Assembly: GCA_016209685.1 (NCBI GenBank)
Contig: JACQVQ010000001.1
Coordinates: 18,397-82,396 of the forward strand
Direction: 5' to 3'
DNA: 64,000 nt
Source of the DNA: Planctomycetota bacterium
Lineage (GTDB): Bacteria; Planctomycetota; Brocadiia; Brocadiales; Bathyanammoxibiaceae
The position numbers and the translations under genes are program-made. Shown here in pieces: positions 49,723-58,974 of this stretch. How positions within the stretch are numbered: the stretch's first letter is position 1; every line of letters begins with the position of its first letter. The notes under the pieces are model-generated. The model was given only the letters and a program-made list of their open reading frames with translations. It had not been told where the DNA came from and did not search any database.

Positions 49723-51084
49723 ATGCAATGGTATAAGATATTTATACCTGAGTTAAGAGAGCTCATTGAGACCCGCTCCTTAAAGGAGCTGGGGGAATTC
49801 CTTCGGAGATTCCACCCTGCCGATATCGTAGACATCCTCAGGGAGTTCCCTGCGACGGACAGGGTATTGGCCTTCCGGCTCCTGGACAAGGAAAAGATCG
49901 CCGGGGTCTTCTCCCTGCTGGAGCTAGAAGAACAAGAGGAGCTACTGAAACAATTCACGGAACAACGGGTCAAGGAGATCCTCCTGGAGATGGGCCCGGA
50001 CGACAGGGCCCAGTTCCTGGAAGAACTCCCTGCCGACATGGTAAAGCGGCTCCTGGCCCTACTGCCCGCCCAGGAAAAAGAGGTTACTAACCTCATACTG
50101 AATTATCCCCCCGGCTCAGCGGGAAGGCTCATAACCACCGAATACGTAGCCCTCTCTCCGGAGATGACCGCCCAGGAGGCCATTGACCAGGTACGCAGGA
50201 CGGGCCTTGACAAGGAGACCGTTTACGTCTGCTACGTGGTGGATAAGACCCACAAACTCGTAGGCGTCTGCTCCCTCAGGGACATCATCCTCGCCCCGCC
50301 CTCCAAGAAGATTGGAGAAATAATGAACCCCATGGTCTACCACGTGAAGACCACAGATGACCAGGAACTCGCCGCCCAGGTCATACAGAAGTACGACATC
50401 CTGGCCGTCCCGGTGGTGGACCAGGAAGGCAGGCTGGTGGGTATTGTCACGGTAGACGACGTCCTGGACGTGGTACAGGCAGAGGTCTCGGAGGACATGC
50501 AAAAGATGGCCGCCGTGGCCCGGCCAGAGGAAGGGTATTTTGCCCTCAGCTTCTCCCAGAGCGTCCCCAAGAGGGTTACGTGGCTCGTCATCCTCCTGGT
50601 AATCCAGACCTTCACGGGGAACATAATCCATCTATTTGAAGACACCCTGAATTCCATGATGATACTAACCTACTTCATCCCCCTTGTAATTAGCGTGGGC
50701 GGCAATATTAGCGCCCAATCCTCCACCGTGGTTATCCGGGGCCTCGCCACGGGAGACCTCAGGTCCCCCTTCTGGTGGAACATACTCAAGAGAGAACTCT
50801 TCATGGGCGCACTTATGGGTATAATCCTGGGACTTATTGCCATAGCCAGGGTCATGCTCTGGGCCGACAACATTAAGATCGGGCTGGCCGTAGCCGCCAG
50901 TGTAATAGCAATCGCCTTCGTTGGGAACCTGTGGGGCGCCTTCGCCCCGCTCCTCTTCAGGCGACTCAGGATAGACCCCGCCGTTGCCTCCGCACCCCTG
51001 ATGGCCACGGTAATGGACCTGACAGGACTATCTATCTACTTCGGCGTAGTGGTCTCTGTACTCCACTTTACTAGGGTAATGTAG
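49723..51084 (+). CDS. mgtE: Magnesium transporter MgtE
   Basis: 453 aa. GGAGA lies 4 nt before the ATG at 49723. MgtE-N superhelical domain (FIPELRELIETRSLKELGEF to about 130), two CBS domains (TTEYVALSPEMTAQEAIDQV; VVDQEGRLVGIVTVDDVLD) for Mg sensing, and a membrane domain of five segments (WLVILLVIQTFTGNIIHLFE, YFIPLVISVGGNISAQSSTV). The pore motif GGNISAQSST is the typical one. The stop TAG is donated by the GTAGGGGC palindrome (51081-51108), as for kdsA. Confidence 0.93.
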   Translation: MQWYKIFIPELRELIETRSLKELGEFLRRFHPADIVDILREFPATDRVLAFRLLDKEKIAGVFSLLELEEQEELLKQFTEQRVKEILLEMGPDDRAQFLEELPADMVKRLLALLPAQEKEVTNLILNYPPGSAGRLITTEYVALSPEMTAQEAIDQVRRTGLDKETVYVCYVVDKTHKLVGVCSLRDIILAPPSKKIGEIMNPMVYHVKTTDDQELAAQVIQKYDILAVPVVDQEGRLVGIVTVDDVLDVVQAEVSEDMQKMAAVARPEEGYFALSFSQSVPKRVTWLVILLVIQTFTGNIIHLFEDTLNSMMILTYFIPLVISVGGNISAQSSTVVIRGLATGDLRSPFWWNILKRELFMGALMGIILGLIAIARVMLWADNIKIGLAVAASVIAIAFVGNLWGAFAPLLFRRLRIDPAVASAPLMATVMDLTGLSIYFGVVVSVLHFTRVM

Positions 51085-51108
51085 GGGCGTATTGTGATAC
51101 GCCCCTAC
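51081..51108. repeat. 28-nt palindrome at the mgtE stop
   Basis: GTAGGGGCGTATTGTGATACGCCCCTAC; provides the TAG stop of mgtE (ATG-TAG), and is a near copy of the 26032 unit. Confidence 0.9.
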
Positions 51109-51157
51109 AGGCAGATGAGCAGGGGTGCTTTAGAGACCAGGAAATGTGGGACTAAAA

Positions 51158-51217
51158 GTCATTGCGAGGGATGCAGTCCCGAAGCAATCTAGATTGCTTC
51201 GCTTTGCTCGCAATGAC
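51158..51217. repeat. GTCATTGCGAG...CTCGCAATGAC hairpin repeat
   Basis: Imperfect inverted repeat (GTCATTGCGAGGGATGCAGT / GATTGCTTCGCTTTGCTCGC), the hairpin core variant also seen in the 15282 element. Confidence 0.75.
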
Positions 51218-51280
51218 ACCCCAAACCCCTTAATTCAAAAGCCGCGATCCCTTGAAACTCTGTGATATAATGTCCTACAA

Positions 51281-52378
51281 ATGAACTACAGCCTTTTTGA
51301 TGAGATTGAGCGTAAGGATACTGGGCCAGAGCCAGAGAGTGGAGTAGACTATGAGTATCTTAGCCACTCTGATAGACTAGAGGTACAAAAGATATGCTCA
51401 CTTCTTGAGGATTGGTTTAGTAGGTATCCTAAAGAGGCACAAGATGAATTTCTTGAGCGCTTTAAGGGAGTAGAGCACGCTAAGGCATTTTTTGAACTTT
51501 ATATCCATGAAATCTTATGCAAGCAAGGCTTCACTTGCCGAGTACATCCTGAAATAGAAGGGTGCAACACACATCCTGAATTTCTGGTCTCTGGCAAAGG
51601 ACTAGATTTCTACGTAGAGGCAACCGTGCCAGAGTTGCCATGGGACGATGCACTTCATCACAGGTTGTGGAGTGAGTTTGTTGATAAACTCAACAAAATG
51701 TATTGTGAGTACTACCTTTCGGCACATTCTGCAGGCACGTTAAAAAGTAGACCCTCTTTGAAACAAATTAAAAACTGGCTAAAAACCAAACAGCCAGACG
51801 AAAACTCACGAGAGTTAGAGCTGGGTGGAGCATATATAAAAATAACTATCCTCGGCAAAAAAGAAACAACGACCGGGCGAACTGTTGGAGCTAGCGGATA
51901 CAGTGGCTGGTGCCAAACTGCCAGCATGATACGCAATGTAATTCATAAAAAGGCAACCAAATATGGGAACTTGGAATATCCCTACCTCATTGCAATCAAT
52001 GTAAATGCGCCACTTTCTGGGGTTTCTGCGGATACCGTGGCCAGTGCGTTTTTCGGAAATTTATGCGTCCGGATAAACCCAAAAACAGGAGAAAGCATCA
52101 CGGGACGAGACCTTCGTACCGCCAAACTACTTTCCCCTAAAGGCGATCCCCAAAATACACGGGTCAGTGGTGTTATCATTCTTGAAAACCTAGTGCCCTG
52201 GAGCATTGCTCACGCCACCCCCATGTTGTGGCATAACCCCTTAGCTGACCCATTCCCATTCCCACCCGAACTCTGGCAACTGCCACAACAAATACCAAAA
52301 GAAGGAGTATACGCGGAGAAAGCGGGGGAAACTATATCAGACTTATTAGGCCTGCCCCTCCATTGGCCCAGGGGTTGA
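51281..52378 (+). CDS. Orphan protein of unknown function, possible PD-(D/E)XK-like nuclease fold
   Basis: 365 aa, GC content clearly lower than its neighbours. TATAAT lies at 51266-51271, only 9 nt before the ATG, with no Shine-Dalgarno, so the mRNA may be leaderless. N-terminal part is acidic and helical (DRLEVQKICSLLEDWFSRY). Around residue 95-120 the run HPEFLVSGKGLDFYVEATV has the look of a PD-(D/E)XK core with Asp-to-Glu change (E...EAT), often seen in defence-type nucleases. No MTase, helicase or TA partner of its own is adjacent. Family not recognised; nuclease identity is a guess. Confidence 0.4.
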   Translation: MNYSLFDEIERKDTGPEPESGVDYEYLSHSDRLEVQKICSLLEDWFSRYPKEAQDEFLERFKGVEHAKAFFELYIHEILCKQGFTCRVHPEIEGCNTHPEFLVSGKGLDFYVEATVPELPWDDALHHRLWSEFVDKLNKMYCEYYLSAHSAGTLKSRPSLKQIKNWLKTKQPDENSRELELGGAYIKITILGKKETTTGRTVGASGYSGWCQTASMIRNVIHKKATKYGNLEYPYLIAINVNAPLSGVSADTVASAFFGNLCVRINPKTGESITGRDLRTAKLLSPKGDPQNTRVSGVIILENLVPWSIAHATPMLWHNPLADPFPFPPELWQLPQQIPKEGVYAEKAGETISDLLGLPLHWPRG

Positions 52379-52382
52379 CGAG

Positions 52383-52535
52383 CTACATCTTCTGTGTCGT
52401 CTTGGGTCTTACTTTCGCCCTTTTCCCTATGTATCTTTTCTGCTCTTCGTAACTCATACCCACAAACTCTTTGCTCAACTTGTCCCTGATTTTACGCATC
52501 GTCTTCATGGCGTCAAATTTCTTCTTAGTCTTCAT
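52383..52535 (-). CDS. 50-aa basic antitoxin candidate of the PIN toxin
   Basis: Missed if short ORFs are skipped. ATG 52535 lies inside the 3' end of the PIN gene (11-nt overlap) with GGAGGTGG upstream. Product begins MKTKKKFDAMKTMRKIRD and ends VRPKTTQKM, with a charged helical body (KLSKEFVGMSYEEQKRY). A toxin-first order like this is known for some PIN systems. The match is by position and size, not by family. Confidence 0.7.
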   Translation of the reverse strand: MKTKKKFDAMKTMRKIRDKLSKEFVGMSYEEQKRYIGKRAKVRPKTTQKM

Positions 52536-52986
52536 AACTCACCACCTCCAAAGGGGACCTTATTTCCAGCAAGGGGTAGCCATACTTGAGGTTCACAGAG
52601 TTATATCCCCGTATCTTAGGTAGATTTACTATATGCCTGAAATTCCAGCTCACTAACACATCTATACGGCTTATCGTTGCAATTGCTATATGCTCGGCAT
52701 CTACTAGTTTTCCCTTTTCTAGCACTCCCTCAAAGATATACTTTTGGGCGAGATGTGCAGCCTCTTTGGTAAATTCAACGTATTCTATGCTTTCCTCAGG
52801 TATTTCATCAAGTATTTTCTGAACTCCCAAAGGCGAATCTTTCAGCTCAAGTGCTGTCAAGTCTGATATTACTGCTATCATCTCTCCTCTTTCAAATTTT
52901 CTCATTAGTCTTCTTGAGATGTCTCTAAATTCTTCATCTAGACATCCACCGATTACAGAAGTATCTAAATAGACTCGTAGCTTCAT
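52525..52986 (-). CDS. PIN-domain nuclease toxin, toxin-first TA pair
   Basis: 153 aa. PIN acidic residues are visible: RVYLDTSVIGGC (Asp, about 8), ISDLTALELKD (Asp/Glu, about 41-48), VDAEHIAIATI (Asp, about 95) and SWNFRHIVNL near the end, the 'WNF.H' motif typical of VapC-like nucleases of the ribosomal or tRNA type. Overlaps the downstream small gene. Confidence 0.8.
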   Translation of the reverse strand: MKLRVYLDTSVIGGCLDEEFRDISRRLMRKFERGEMIAVISDLTALELKDSPLGVQKILDEIPEESIEYVEFTKEAAHLAQKYIFEGVLEKGKLVDAEHIAIATISRIDVLVSWNFRHIVNLPKIRGYNSVNLKYGYPLLEIRSPLEVVSYED

Positions 52987-53033
52987 TTGTTACGCTTCTG
53001 TATTTCTTTGCATGTGGCTATGCACCTCTCGCC

Positions 53034-54404
53034 CTACCCCCTCCTCCTCATCCTGTAGAAAAACTTTAACGGCACTTCGGAGAAGGGTAGGGTATCTCTC
53101 AGCCTATTGGCCAGATACCTCTCGTAATGCGCATCAAATAGTTCGGGATGGTTGACAAAGAATACAAAGGTGGGTGGGGCAACCTCTACCTGGGTAGCAA
53201 AATATATCTTCCCGTGCCTTCCCCCCTTGCTCGTGGGTGAGCGGGACGAAGAGGCCTCCTGCACAACCCTATTTAGTTCGGCGGTGGAGACCCTTGTCCT
53301 TGATTGTTCAAAAAGCTCCTCGGCCAGTCCGATGGTCTCCGCCACGTTCTCCCCGTTTTTGGCGCTCATAAAAGAGAGGGGGGCATAGGCAAGGCCAGGC
53401 AACTGGGCCCTGAGATACCTCTCAAACCCCCGCGGTTCGTGCCCCTCTGCGAGGTCCCACTTATTTATGACCAGGATGCATGGCTTGTACTCCTCGGCTA
53501 TGTAGCCCCCCAGTTTCTTATCCACCTGGGACACCTCCTCCCTGGCGTCCAGGAGGAATAACACCACGTCCGCCCTCCTGATAGAGCCCATGGCCCTCTC
53601 CAGGCTGTAAAACTCCAGCGTCCCTTCCACCTTTCGCCGCTTCCTTGCCCCGGGCGTATCAATGGCCACAAAGACCTTCCCGTCCATATCAAAGCGGATG
53701 TCCACAGAGTCCCTGGTCGTCCCGGGTATCTCGCTCACTATCATCCTCTCCTCCCCGGCCAGGGTGTTTATCAGGGTAGATTTCCCCACGTTCCGCCGTC
53801 CTACGACCGCCAGCCTCATGTAGGGGCAGGGTAACCCTGCCCCTACTTCTGCCTTTGGCAGTAGGGCCGTAATCTCCTCCAGGAGCTGGGTCCGGCCTTC
53901 TCCCTGGAGGGCAGACACCGAAAGGGCCTCCCCAAAACCCAGTCTTTGAAACTCCCCCTTCTGGGGTTCAAGGGAGGGGCTGTCCACCTTATTGGCCACC
54001 AGGAGGACGGGTTTATGGACGTGGCGGAGCCTCTCCGCCACGAAGTTATCAAGGGGCGTAATCCCCTCACGGACGTCCACCACGAAGACTATCACGGCCG
54101 CCTTTTCAATGGCCAGCTCTATCTGGTGCTCCACCTGATGCCGTATCTCCTCCACATCCGTTATGCCCATCCCACCTGTATCCACCAGCTCAAAGCACTT
54201 ACCGCCGTATTTGATTTCTGCAGACACCCTGTCCCTTGTAACGCCGCTGGTGGGGTCTACGACGGATATCCGCCTGCCCACCAGGCAATTAAAGAGGCTA
54301 CTCTTCCCCACGTTGGGCCTGCCCACTATGGCTGCCTCCGGGAGGGTTTGCCCCGGCGAAACTTCACCGGGTACGGTATGCAGTCCTGTCTCCTTTTCTA
54401 CCAT
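53034..54404 (-). CDS. der: GTPase Der (EngA), ribosome assembly
   Basis: 456 aa from ATG 54404 (GAGGAA upstream; the upstream residues of a longer frame are repeat-derived). Two G domains: AAIVGRPNVGKSSLFNCLVG, DTGGMG, NKVDSPS; and LAVVGRRNVGKSTLINTLAG, IDTPGARKRRKVEG, NKWDLAEG, then the KH-like domain (KIYFATQVEVAPPTFVFFVN). The linker between the G domains contains GAGLPCPYM, encoded by the GTAGGGGC palindrome. Essential in most bacteria, so the gene tolerates the insertion. Confidence 0.95.
   Translation of the reverse strand: MVEKETGLHTVPGEVSPGQTLPEAAIVGRPNVGKSSLFNCLVGRRISVVDPTSGVTRDRVSAEIKYGGKCFELVDTGGMGITDVEEIRHQVEHQIELAIEKAAVIVFVVDVREGITPLDNFVAERLRHVHKPVLLVANKVDSPSLEPQKGEFQRLGFGEALSVSALQGEGRTQLLEEITALLPKAEVGAGLPCPYMRLAVVGRRNVGKSTLINTLAGEERMIVSEIPGTTRDSVDIRFDMDGKVFVAIDTPGARKRRKVEGTLEFYSLERAMGSIRRADVVLFLLDAREEVSQVDKKLGGYIAEEYKPCILVINKWDLAEGHEPRGFERYLRAQLPGLAYAPLSFMSAKNGENVAETIGLAEELFEQSRTRVSTAELNRVVQEASSSRSPTSKGGRHGKIYFATQVEVAPPTFVFFVNHPELFDAHYERYLANRLRDTLPFSEVPLKFFYRMRRRG
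53820..53846. repeat. 27-nt palindrome in frame in der
   Basis: GTAGGGGCAGGGTTACCCTGCCCCTAC on the coding strand, read V-G-A-G-L-P-C-P-Y. It is 27 nt (9 codons), so the frame is kept, and lies in the inter-domain linker. Confidence 0.92.
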
Positions 54405-54727
54405 GCCAGATTCCTCGCCACTATTATACTGGAGATTCGGAGATTTGGGATTGTAGATTTGTAGTTCTTGAAAATTCACTCTAAAAGAAACCCGTTTAGC
54501 CAATCTACAGTCTTTGGTATAATCATCTTTATTGGATTTTCAAAAATTTGCAATAAATACGCCCTTGCCAGGAATGTACTTTAATAGGCATGAAGAGTTG
54601 AGCGTTCAGGGCATTTTCAGATGTAGGGGCGACCCGCCCTACACCACAAGGGTGCAGGGCAAAGATATAGGATAAAGCCCTGTACCTGATTGGTACAGGG
54701 GCGGGTCGCCCCTATTGAGGGTTCAAG
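54405..54727. other. Intergenic region der/RND with palindromic repeats
   Basis: 323 nt: an AGATTTGGGATTGTAGATTTG-type repeat next to der (54430-54465), then the long hairpin 54624-54714. Divergent genes on both sides, so both promoters must be here; no convincing -35/-10 pair is seen. Confidence 0.5.
54624..54714. repeat. Composite hairpin TAGGGGCGACCCGCC...GGCGGGTCGCCCCTA
   Basis: A 15-bp outer stem encloses CACCACAAGGGTGCAGGGC and GCCCTGTACCTGATTGGTACAGGG units; the former also occurs near 15524-15545. It ends 13 nt before the RND ATG. Confidence 0.8.
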
Positions 54728-57700
54728 ATGGGATTAGTAAAGCTAGCACTCAGGCTTCCTCATCTGATAGTTGTACTAATTGCAGCCATAGTTATTATAG
54801 GTTTGGTGGTTCTGTTTCGTACCCCGACGGATATCTTGCCCGTCTTTAAGACCCCGGCTGTACAAATCCTCACCCTTTACCCCGGTATGCCTGCCGAAAT
54901 AGTGGAGCGGGATATTACTAATCGGCTTGAGAGATGGACTGGGCAGTCCAACGGTGTCTCCCGTCAGGAATCCAGGTCGTTGATAGGTGTCAGTATAGTT
55001 AAGGACTACTTCAGGCCAGATATAGACCCAAGTACGGCTATTTCCCAGGTTACCTCTTATGCCATATCCGACCTTTACTATCTCCCCCCAGGGACGCTTC
55101 CCCCGATGATTATGCCCTTTGACCCAACAGCCACCATTCCCCTATGTCTATTAAGTATAAGCAGCCCGACCCTTGATGAAACCCGGCTGTACGATATAGC
55201 CTACTTTGACCTCAGAAATCTACTACAGGGCATACCCGGCGTCATCGCCCCTGCCGTCTATGGAGGGAAGATTCGTAGAATACTTGTATATGTGGACAGG
55301 GACAAATTGGAGACCCGCGGCTTATCCCCCATGGATGTGGTTAGTGCCGTCCAGGCCTATAATGTATTCATTCCTACCGGCAACGCAAAGATAGGCGGAT
55401 ACGACTACATGATAAATGCCAATGCCATGGTAAAGGACGTTAAAGAAATTAACGACTTTCCTGTGAAAGTTGTTGACGGTGCTACCGTTTTTGTCAAGGA
55501 CGTGGCCCGCGCAGAGGACTCCCATCAAATCCAGACCAATTCGGTGCGAATTGACGGCAGGAGACAGGTCTACATTCCAGTCTACCGTCAACCCGGAGCC
55601 AGCACAGTGCAGGTTGTAGAAGGGGTAAGGGAGGCACTTTCCGGGCTTTTGCTGAAACTCCCAAAGGGTATAAATCTTGACATCGTTATGGACCAGTCGG
55701 AGTTTGTTCGCAAGGCTATCTGGAGTCTGGAGGAGGAGGGTGCTTTGGGGGCATTACTTGCCTCTTTAGTTATACTCATCTTCCTGTTAAGTTTCAGATA
55801 CACCTTCATCGTAGCCATGGGCCTTCCAGTTAAGATTATTGCCCCCTTTATAGTGCTTTATTTTACCGGCAACAGCCTTAATGTCATGACCCTGGGGGGC
55901 ATAGCCCTAGCCATAGGGATAATGATTGACCATGCGGTGGTGGTGGTAGAGAATACAGCCCGCCATATTGCTATGGGTAAACCAAGAAACCAGGCGGCAG
56001 TGGAAGCGGCTGAAGAGGTATCCATGCCCAACCTGGTCTCCACCCTTACCCTGATGATGGTCTTTTTCCCTGTAATATTTCTTGCTGGAATGGGAAAGTT
56101 CCTCTTTACTCCCCTGGCCCTGGCAGTCGTTGCCGCTGTAGGCCTTTCCTACCTTATATCCATGACGTATATCCCGCTTATTTGTGCCCACTTTATTCCA
56201 GAAATAAAGGCAAACTTAGTGCAGGAAGAGGGGGCGAAAAAGGTTCGGTGTCTCTACCTAAGAAACTTAGGCCGCCGCGTGGTTAGAAAGTTTGGCTACC
56301 TTTACGATGTTTATATAAGCATATTGAGGTGGGCATTGAGGCGCAGGGCGGTGGTCCTTGGAGGTGTCTTTGGTGCCTTTGCGGCTTCCTTCTCCTTATA
56401 TTTCCTTGTAATCGGTACGGAGCTTATGCCCGTGATGGATGTCGGCCAGTTTACAATATATCTCCGTGCGCCCTCAGGCACACGGCTGGAAAAGACGGAA
56501 GAAATCGTTGTTCAGGTGGAAGAGGCCATCAGGGGAGAGGTCCCTCCCTCAGACCTGAAGATGCTAATATCCAATACAGGCGTGCTTTATGACTGGCCTG
56601 CGGCCTACACACCTAACGCAGGCTCAGGAGATGCCTTTATAGAGGTTCAATTGACCCCGGAACGCCAGGAGTCTTCCATGAAGTACGTGGAACTCCTCAG
56701 GGACGTCTTGCCGGGACGTTTCCCGGGGGTGGAATTTGCCTTCAATACCGGGGGGCTAATGACCGCTGCTTTAAATTTTGGACTCCCTTCTCCTATTAAT
56801 ATCCAGGTAGAAGGGGTAAAAATGGAGGTGGCTTATGGAATAGCCAGGCAGATAAAGAAAATAGTGCAGGAGATTCCTGGTACGGCAGATGTACGGGTAC
56901 AGCAACATCTGGATTACCCCATGATTGATATTGAGATTGACCGCATCAAGGCCGCATATCTTGGCCTGACGCAAAAGGATACAGTTACTAACATCGTAAC
57001 TGCCCTAAATTCCAGTATAAATTTCTCCCCGGCCTTCTGGTTGGACCACGTTACTGGCAACCACTACTTTGTGGGCGCTCAGTATTTGGAGGAAGATATA
57101 AACTCCTTTGAAACCCTGGAGAACGTCCCCATCACTGGCAGTACACAAAAAAGCCCCGTCCTGCTCAAAAATATCGCAAAATTCAAACGCACTACGGCGC
57201 CGGTAGAGATAAATCATGTCAACATCAGAAGGGTATTTGACGTATATGCCAACGTCTCTGGCCGTGACGTAGGCTCTGTAGCAAGGGACATACAGAAAAC
57301 GCTAGATAAACTTGAACTGTCTCCGGGCTATTCAGCACACATGAGGGGAGAGGTATCAAGCATGCAGGAGTCCTTTAAGAGTTTCGGGTTTGGAATGGTC
57401 CTGGCAGTGGTGCTAGTGTATCTTACGCTGGTAGCATTATTCAGGTCGTTCCTGGACCCCTTCATAATCTTACTGGCAGTCCCCTTGGGTATCATGGGGG
57501 TATTATGGATGCTTGCCCTCACAGGAACTACCCTCAATGTGCAGTCCTTCATGGGCACAATCATGATGATAGGAATAGTGGTCGGCAATAGCGTATTACT
57601 GGTGGAGTTTGCTAATCGTCTATGGAGAGAAGGGATGCCTGTAAGGGAGGCAATACTGCAGGCGGCAAGGATTAGACTCCGGCCAATAGTTATGACAACT

Positions 57701-57886
57701 CTCATTACCGTCCTTGCCCTTGCCCCTCTGGCAGTTACGTTCTGGACGGGGGTTTCGGCCAACCTACCCCTGGCCAGGGCGGTTATTGGTGGACTAATGG
57801 TTTCTACCCCGCTAACCCTCTTGGTAGTTCCTATCCTTTACACCCTGCTAAAGCGTGACAGAGGAGTAAAGAAATTTGAAAAGTAA
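54728..57886 (+). CDS. RND efflux permease (acriflavin-resistance-type, not HME)
   Basis: 1052 aa, ATG after GAGGG. Twelve membrane segments: first LIVVLIAAIVIIGLVVLF, TM4 IGIMIDHAVVVVENTARHI with the DHAVVVVEN form. Periplasmic loops start VFKTPAVQILTLYPGMPAEI and GTELMPVMDVGQFTIYLRAP. The pattern places it in the less-studied RND groups rather than CusA or AcrB types. The substrate is unknown. Operon with the adaptor (overlap 11 nt) and outer-membrane lipoprotein. Confidence 0.85.
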   Translation: MGLVKLALRLPHLIVVLIAAIVIIGLVVLFRTPTDILPVFKTPAVQILTLYPGMPAEIVERDITNRLERWTGQSNGVSRQESRSLIGVSIVKDYFRPDIDPSTAISQVTSYAISDLYYLPPGTLPPMIMPFDPTATIPLCLLSISSPTLDETRLYDIAYFDLRNLLQGIPGVIAPAVYGGKIRRILVYVDRDKLETRGLSPMDVVSAVQAYNVFIPTGNAKIGGYDYMINANAMVKDVKEINDFPVKVVDGATVFVKDVARAEDSHQIQTNSVRIDGRRQVYIPVYRQPGASTVQVVEGVREALSGLLLKLPKGINLDIVMDQSEFVRKAIWSLEEEGALGALLASLVILIFLLSFRYTFIVAMGLPVKIIAPFIVLYFTGNSLNVMTLGGIALAIGIMIDHAVVVVENTARHIAMGKPRNQAAVEAAEEVSMPNLVSTLTLMMVFFPVIFLAGMGKFLFTPLALAVVAAVGLSYLISMTYIPLICAHFIPEIKANLVQEEGAKKVRCLYLRNLGRRVVRKFGYLYDVYISILRWALRRRAVVLGGVFGAFAASFSLYFLVIGTELMPVMDVGQFTIYLRAPSGTRLEKTEEIVVQVEEAIRGEVPPSDLKMLISNTGVLYDWPAAYTPNAGSGDAFIEVQLTPERQESSMKYVELLRDVLPGRFPGVEFAFNTGGLMTAALNFGLPSPINIQVEGVKMEVAYGIARQIKKIVQEIPGTADVRVQQHLDYPMIDIEIDRIKAAYLGLTQKDTVTNIVTALNSSINFSPAFWLDHVTGNHYFVGAQYLEEDINSFETLENVPITGSTQKSPVLLKNIAKFKRTTAPVEINHVNIRRVFDVYANVSGRDVGSVARDIQKTLDKLELSPGYSAHMRGEVSSMQESFKSFGFGMVLAVVLVYLTLVALFRSFLDPFIILLAVPLGIMGVLWMLALTGTTLNVQSFMGTIMMIGIVVGNSVLLVEFANRLWREGMPVREAILQAARIRLRPIVMTTLITVLALAPLAVTFWTGVSANLPLARAVIGGLMVSTPLTLLVVPILYTLLKRDRGVKKFEK

Positions 57887-58973
57887 AAGGGCCTCTTTAG
57901 GAATCGTCTACATCACTGTTATCCTTTCTATAGCATTCCAGCTCATTGGTCTGGGAGCTGGCGGAGAGGAAGAAATCTATGTGGAAGTAATAAAACCCAG
58001 GCGCGAGGATGTTTCTCGTAAGATTGCCTTGCCTGGAAGCGTCGTGCCCTTTGAAAAGGCCGACCTGTTTGCCCAGGTAGCCGGCTACATCAAATGGATT
58101 AAGGTAGATATAGGAGATTGGGCAAAAAAAGACGACGTACTGGCCTTTATATGCGTGCCAGAACTTGAGGCAGAATACAACCAGCTTAAGGCTGAACTGG
58201 CAAGTCGCCAGGCGGAGTATGAACTTCAGCAGCTCATTTATGAGATGAAAAAGAACCTCAGGAAAGAGGATGCCGCGACAATGGAGGATTTGGAGATAGC
58301 CAGATATAAAATGGAGGCCGCAAAGGCCGTAGTAGAGCTTGCTCAGGCCAAGTTGGAAAAAGTGACTGCCCTCCTGAGCTATAGGGAAATCAAGGCACCC
58401 TTTAATGGCGTAATTGCTCGACGTTTTCTGGACACCGGCGCTCTGGTCCAGCACGCCACCACCACTGCCAATCCATCTCCTATTGTGACCGTAATGTACG
58501 TGGATACGGTACGGATATTAGTAGACATACCAGAACCTGACGTGCCTTTTATAAAGGCAGGGCTTCCTGCTAGCATATCTATAGATACCTTGCCAGGTAA
58601 GACATTTGCGGGGGAAATTAGCAGATTCGCTTCTTCCTTAAATCTGGCCACCCGTACCATGAGAACCGCAATAGATATCCCCAACCCAGACCGCGCCTTG
58701 CTGCCGGGGATGTATGGGTATGTCTCCCTGGAACTGAGCAAGCACAGAAATGCAATCACCGTACCAGCAGAATGCCTCGTAATAGAGAACTACAAGAGGT
58801 TCCTTTACATCGTAGAGAATGGCATAGTAAAGAAAGTTGCTGTAGAAACAGGCATAGATACAGGCATCCACGTGGAAATCACCCAGGGCCTTAAAGGAAA
58901 TGAAGATATTATCTTGAGAGGAAAGGCCGCTGTCTCAGAAGGCTCAAGGGTAAGGATTTATAGAGGGACATAA
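57876..58973 (+). CDS. RND membrane-fusion protein
   Basis: 365 aa from TTG 57876 (GAGGAG upstream), overlapping the RND gene by 11 nt. Signal or anchor segment (YITVILSIAFQLIGLG, about 12-27), then adaptor lipoyl half (VVPFEKADLFAQVAGYIKWI, about 52-71), coiled hairpin (SRQAEYELQQLIYEMKKNLR, about 106-125), SYREIKAPFNGVIARRFLDT, beta-barrel (LPASISIDTLPGKTFAGEI) and the membrane-proximal domain. Fits HlyD/AcrA adaptors. Confidence 0.85.
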   Translation: MKSKRASLGIVYITVILSIAFQLIGLGAGGEEEIYVEVIKPRREDVSRKIALPGSVVPFEKADLFAQVAGYIKWIKVDIGDWAKKDDVLAFICVPELEAEYNQLKAELASRQAEYELQQLIYEMKKNLRKEDAATMEDLEIARYKMEAAKAVVELAQAKLEKVTALLSYREIKAPFNGVIARRFLDTGALVQHATTTANPSPIVTVMYVDTVRILVDIPEPDVPFIKAGLPASISIDTLPGKTFAGEISRFASSLNLATRTMRTAIDIPNPDRALLPGMYGYVSLELSKHRNAITVPAECLVIENYKRFLYIVENGIVKKVAVETGIDTGIHVEITQGLKGNEDIILRGKAAVSEGSRVRIYRGT

Positions 58974-58974
58974 A

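Noticed and set aside
54405..54503. Longer N-terminus for Der (33 extra residues)
   Set aside because: The extra segment is an AATCTACAATCCCAAATCTCC repeat in translation and family homology begins after ATG 54404.
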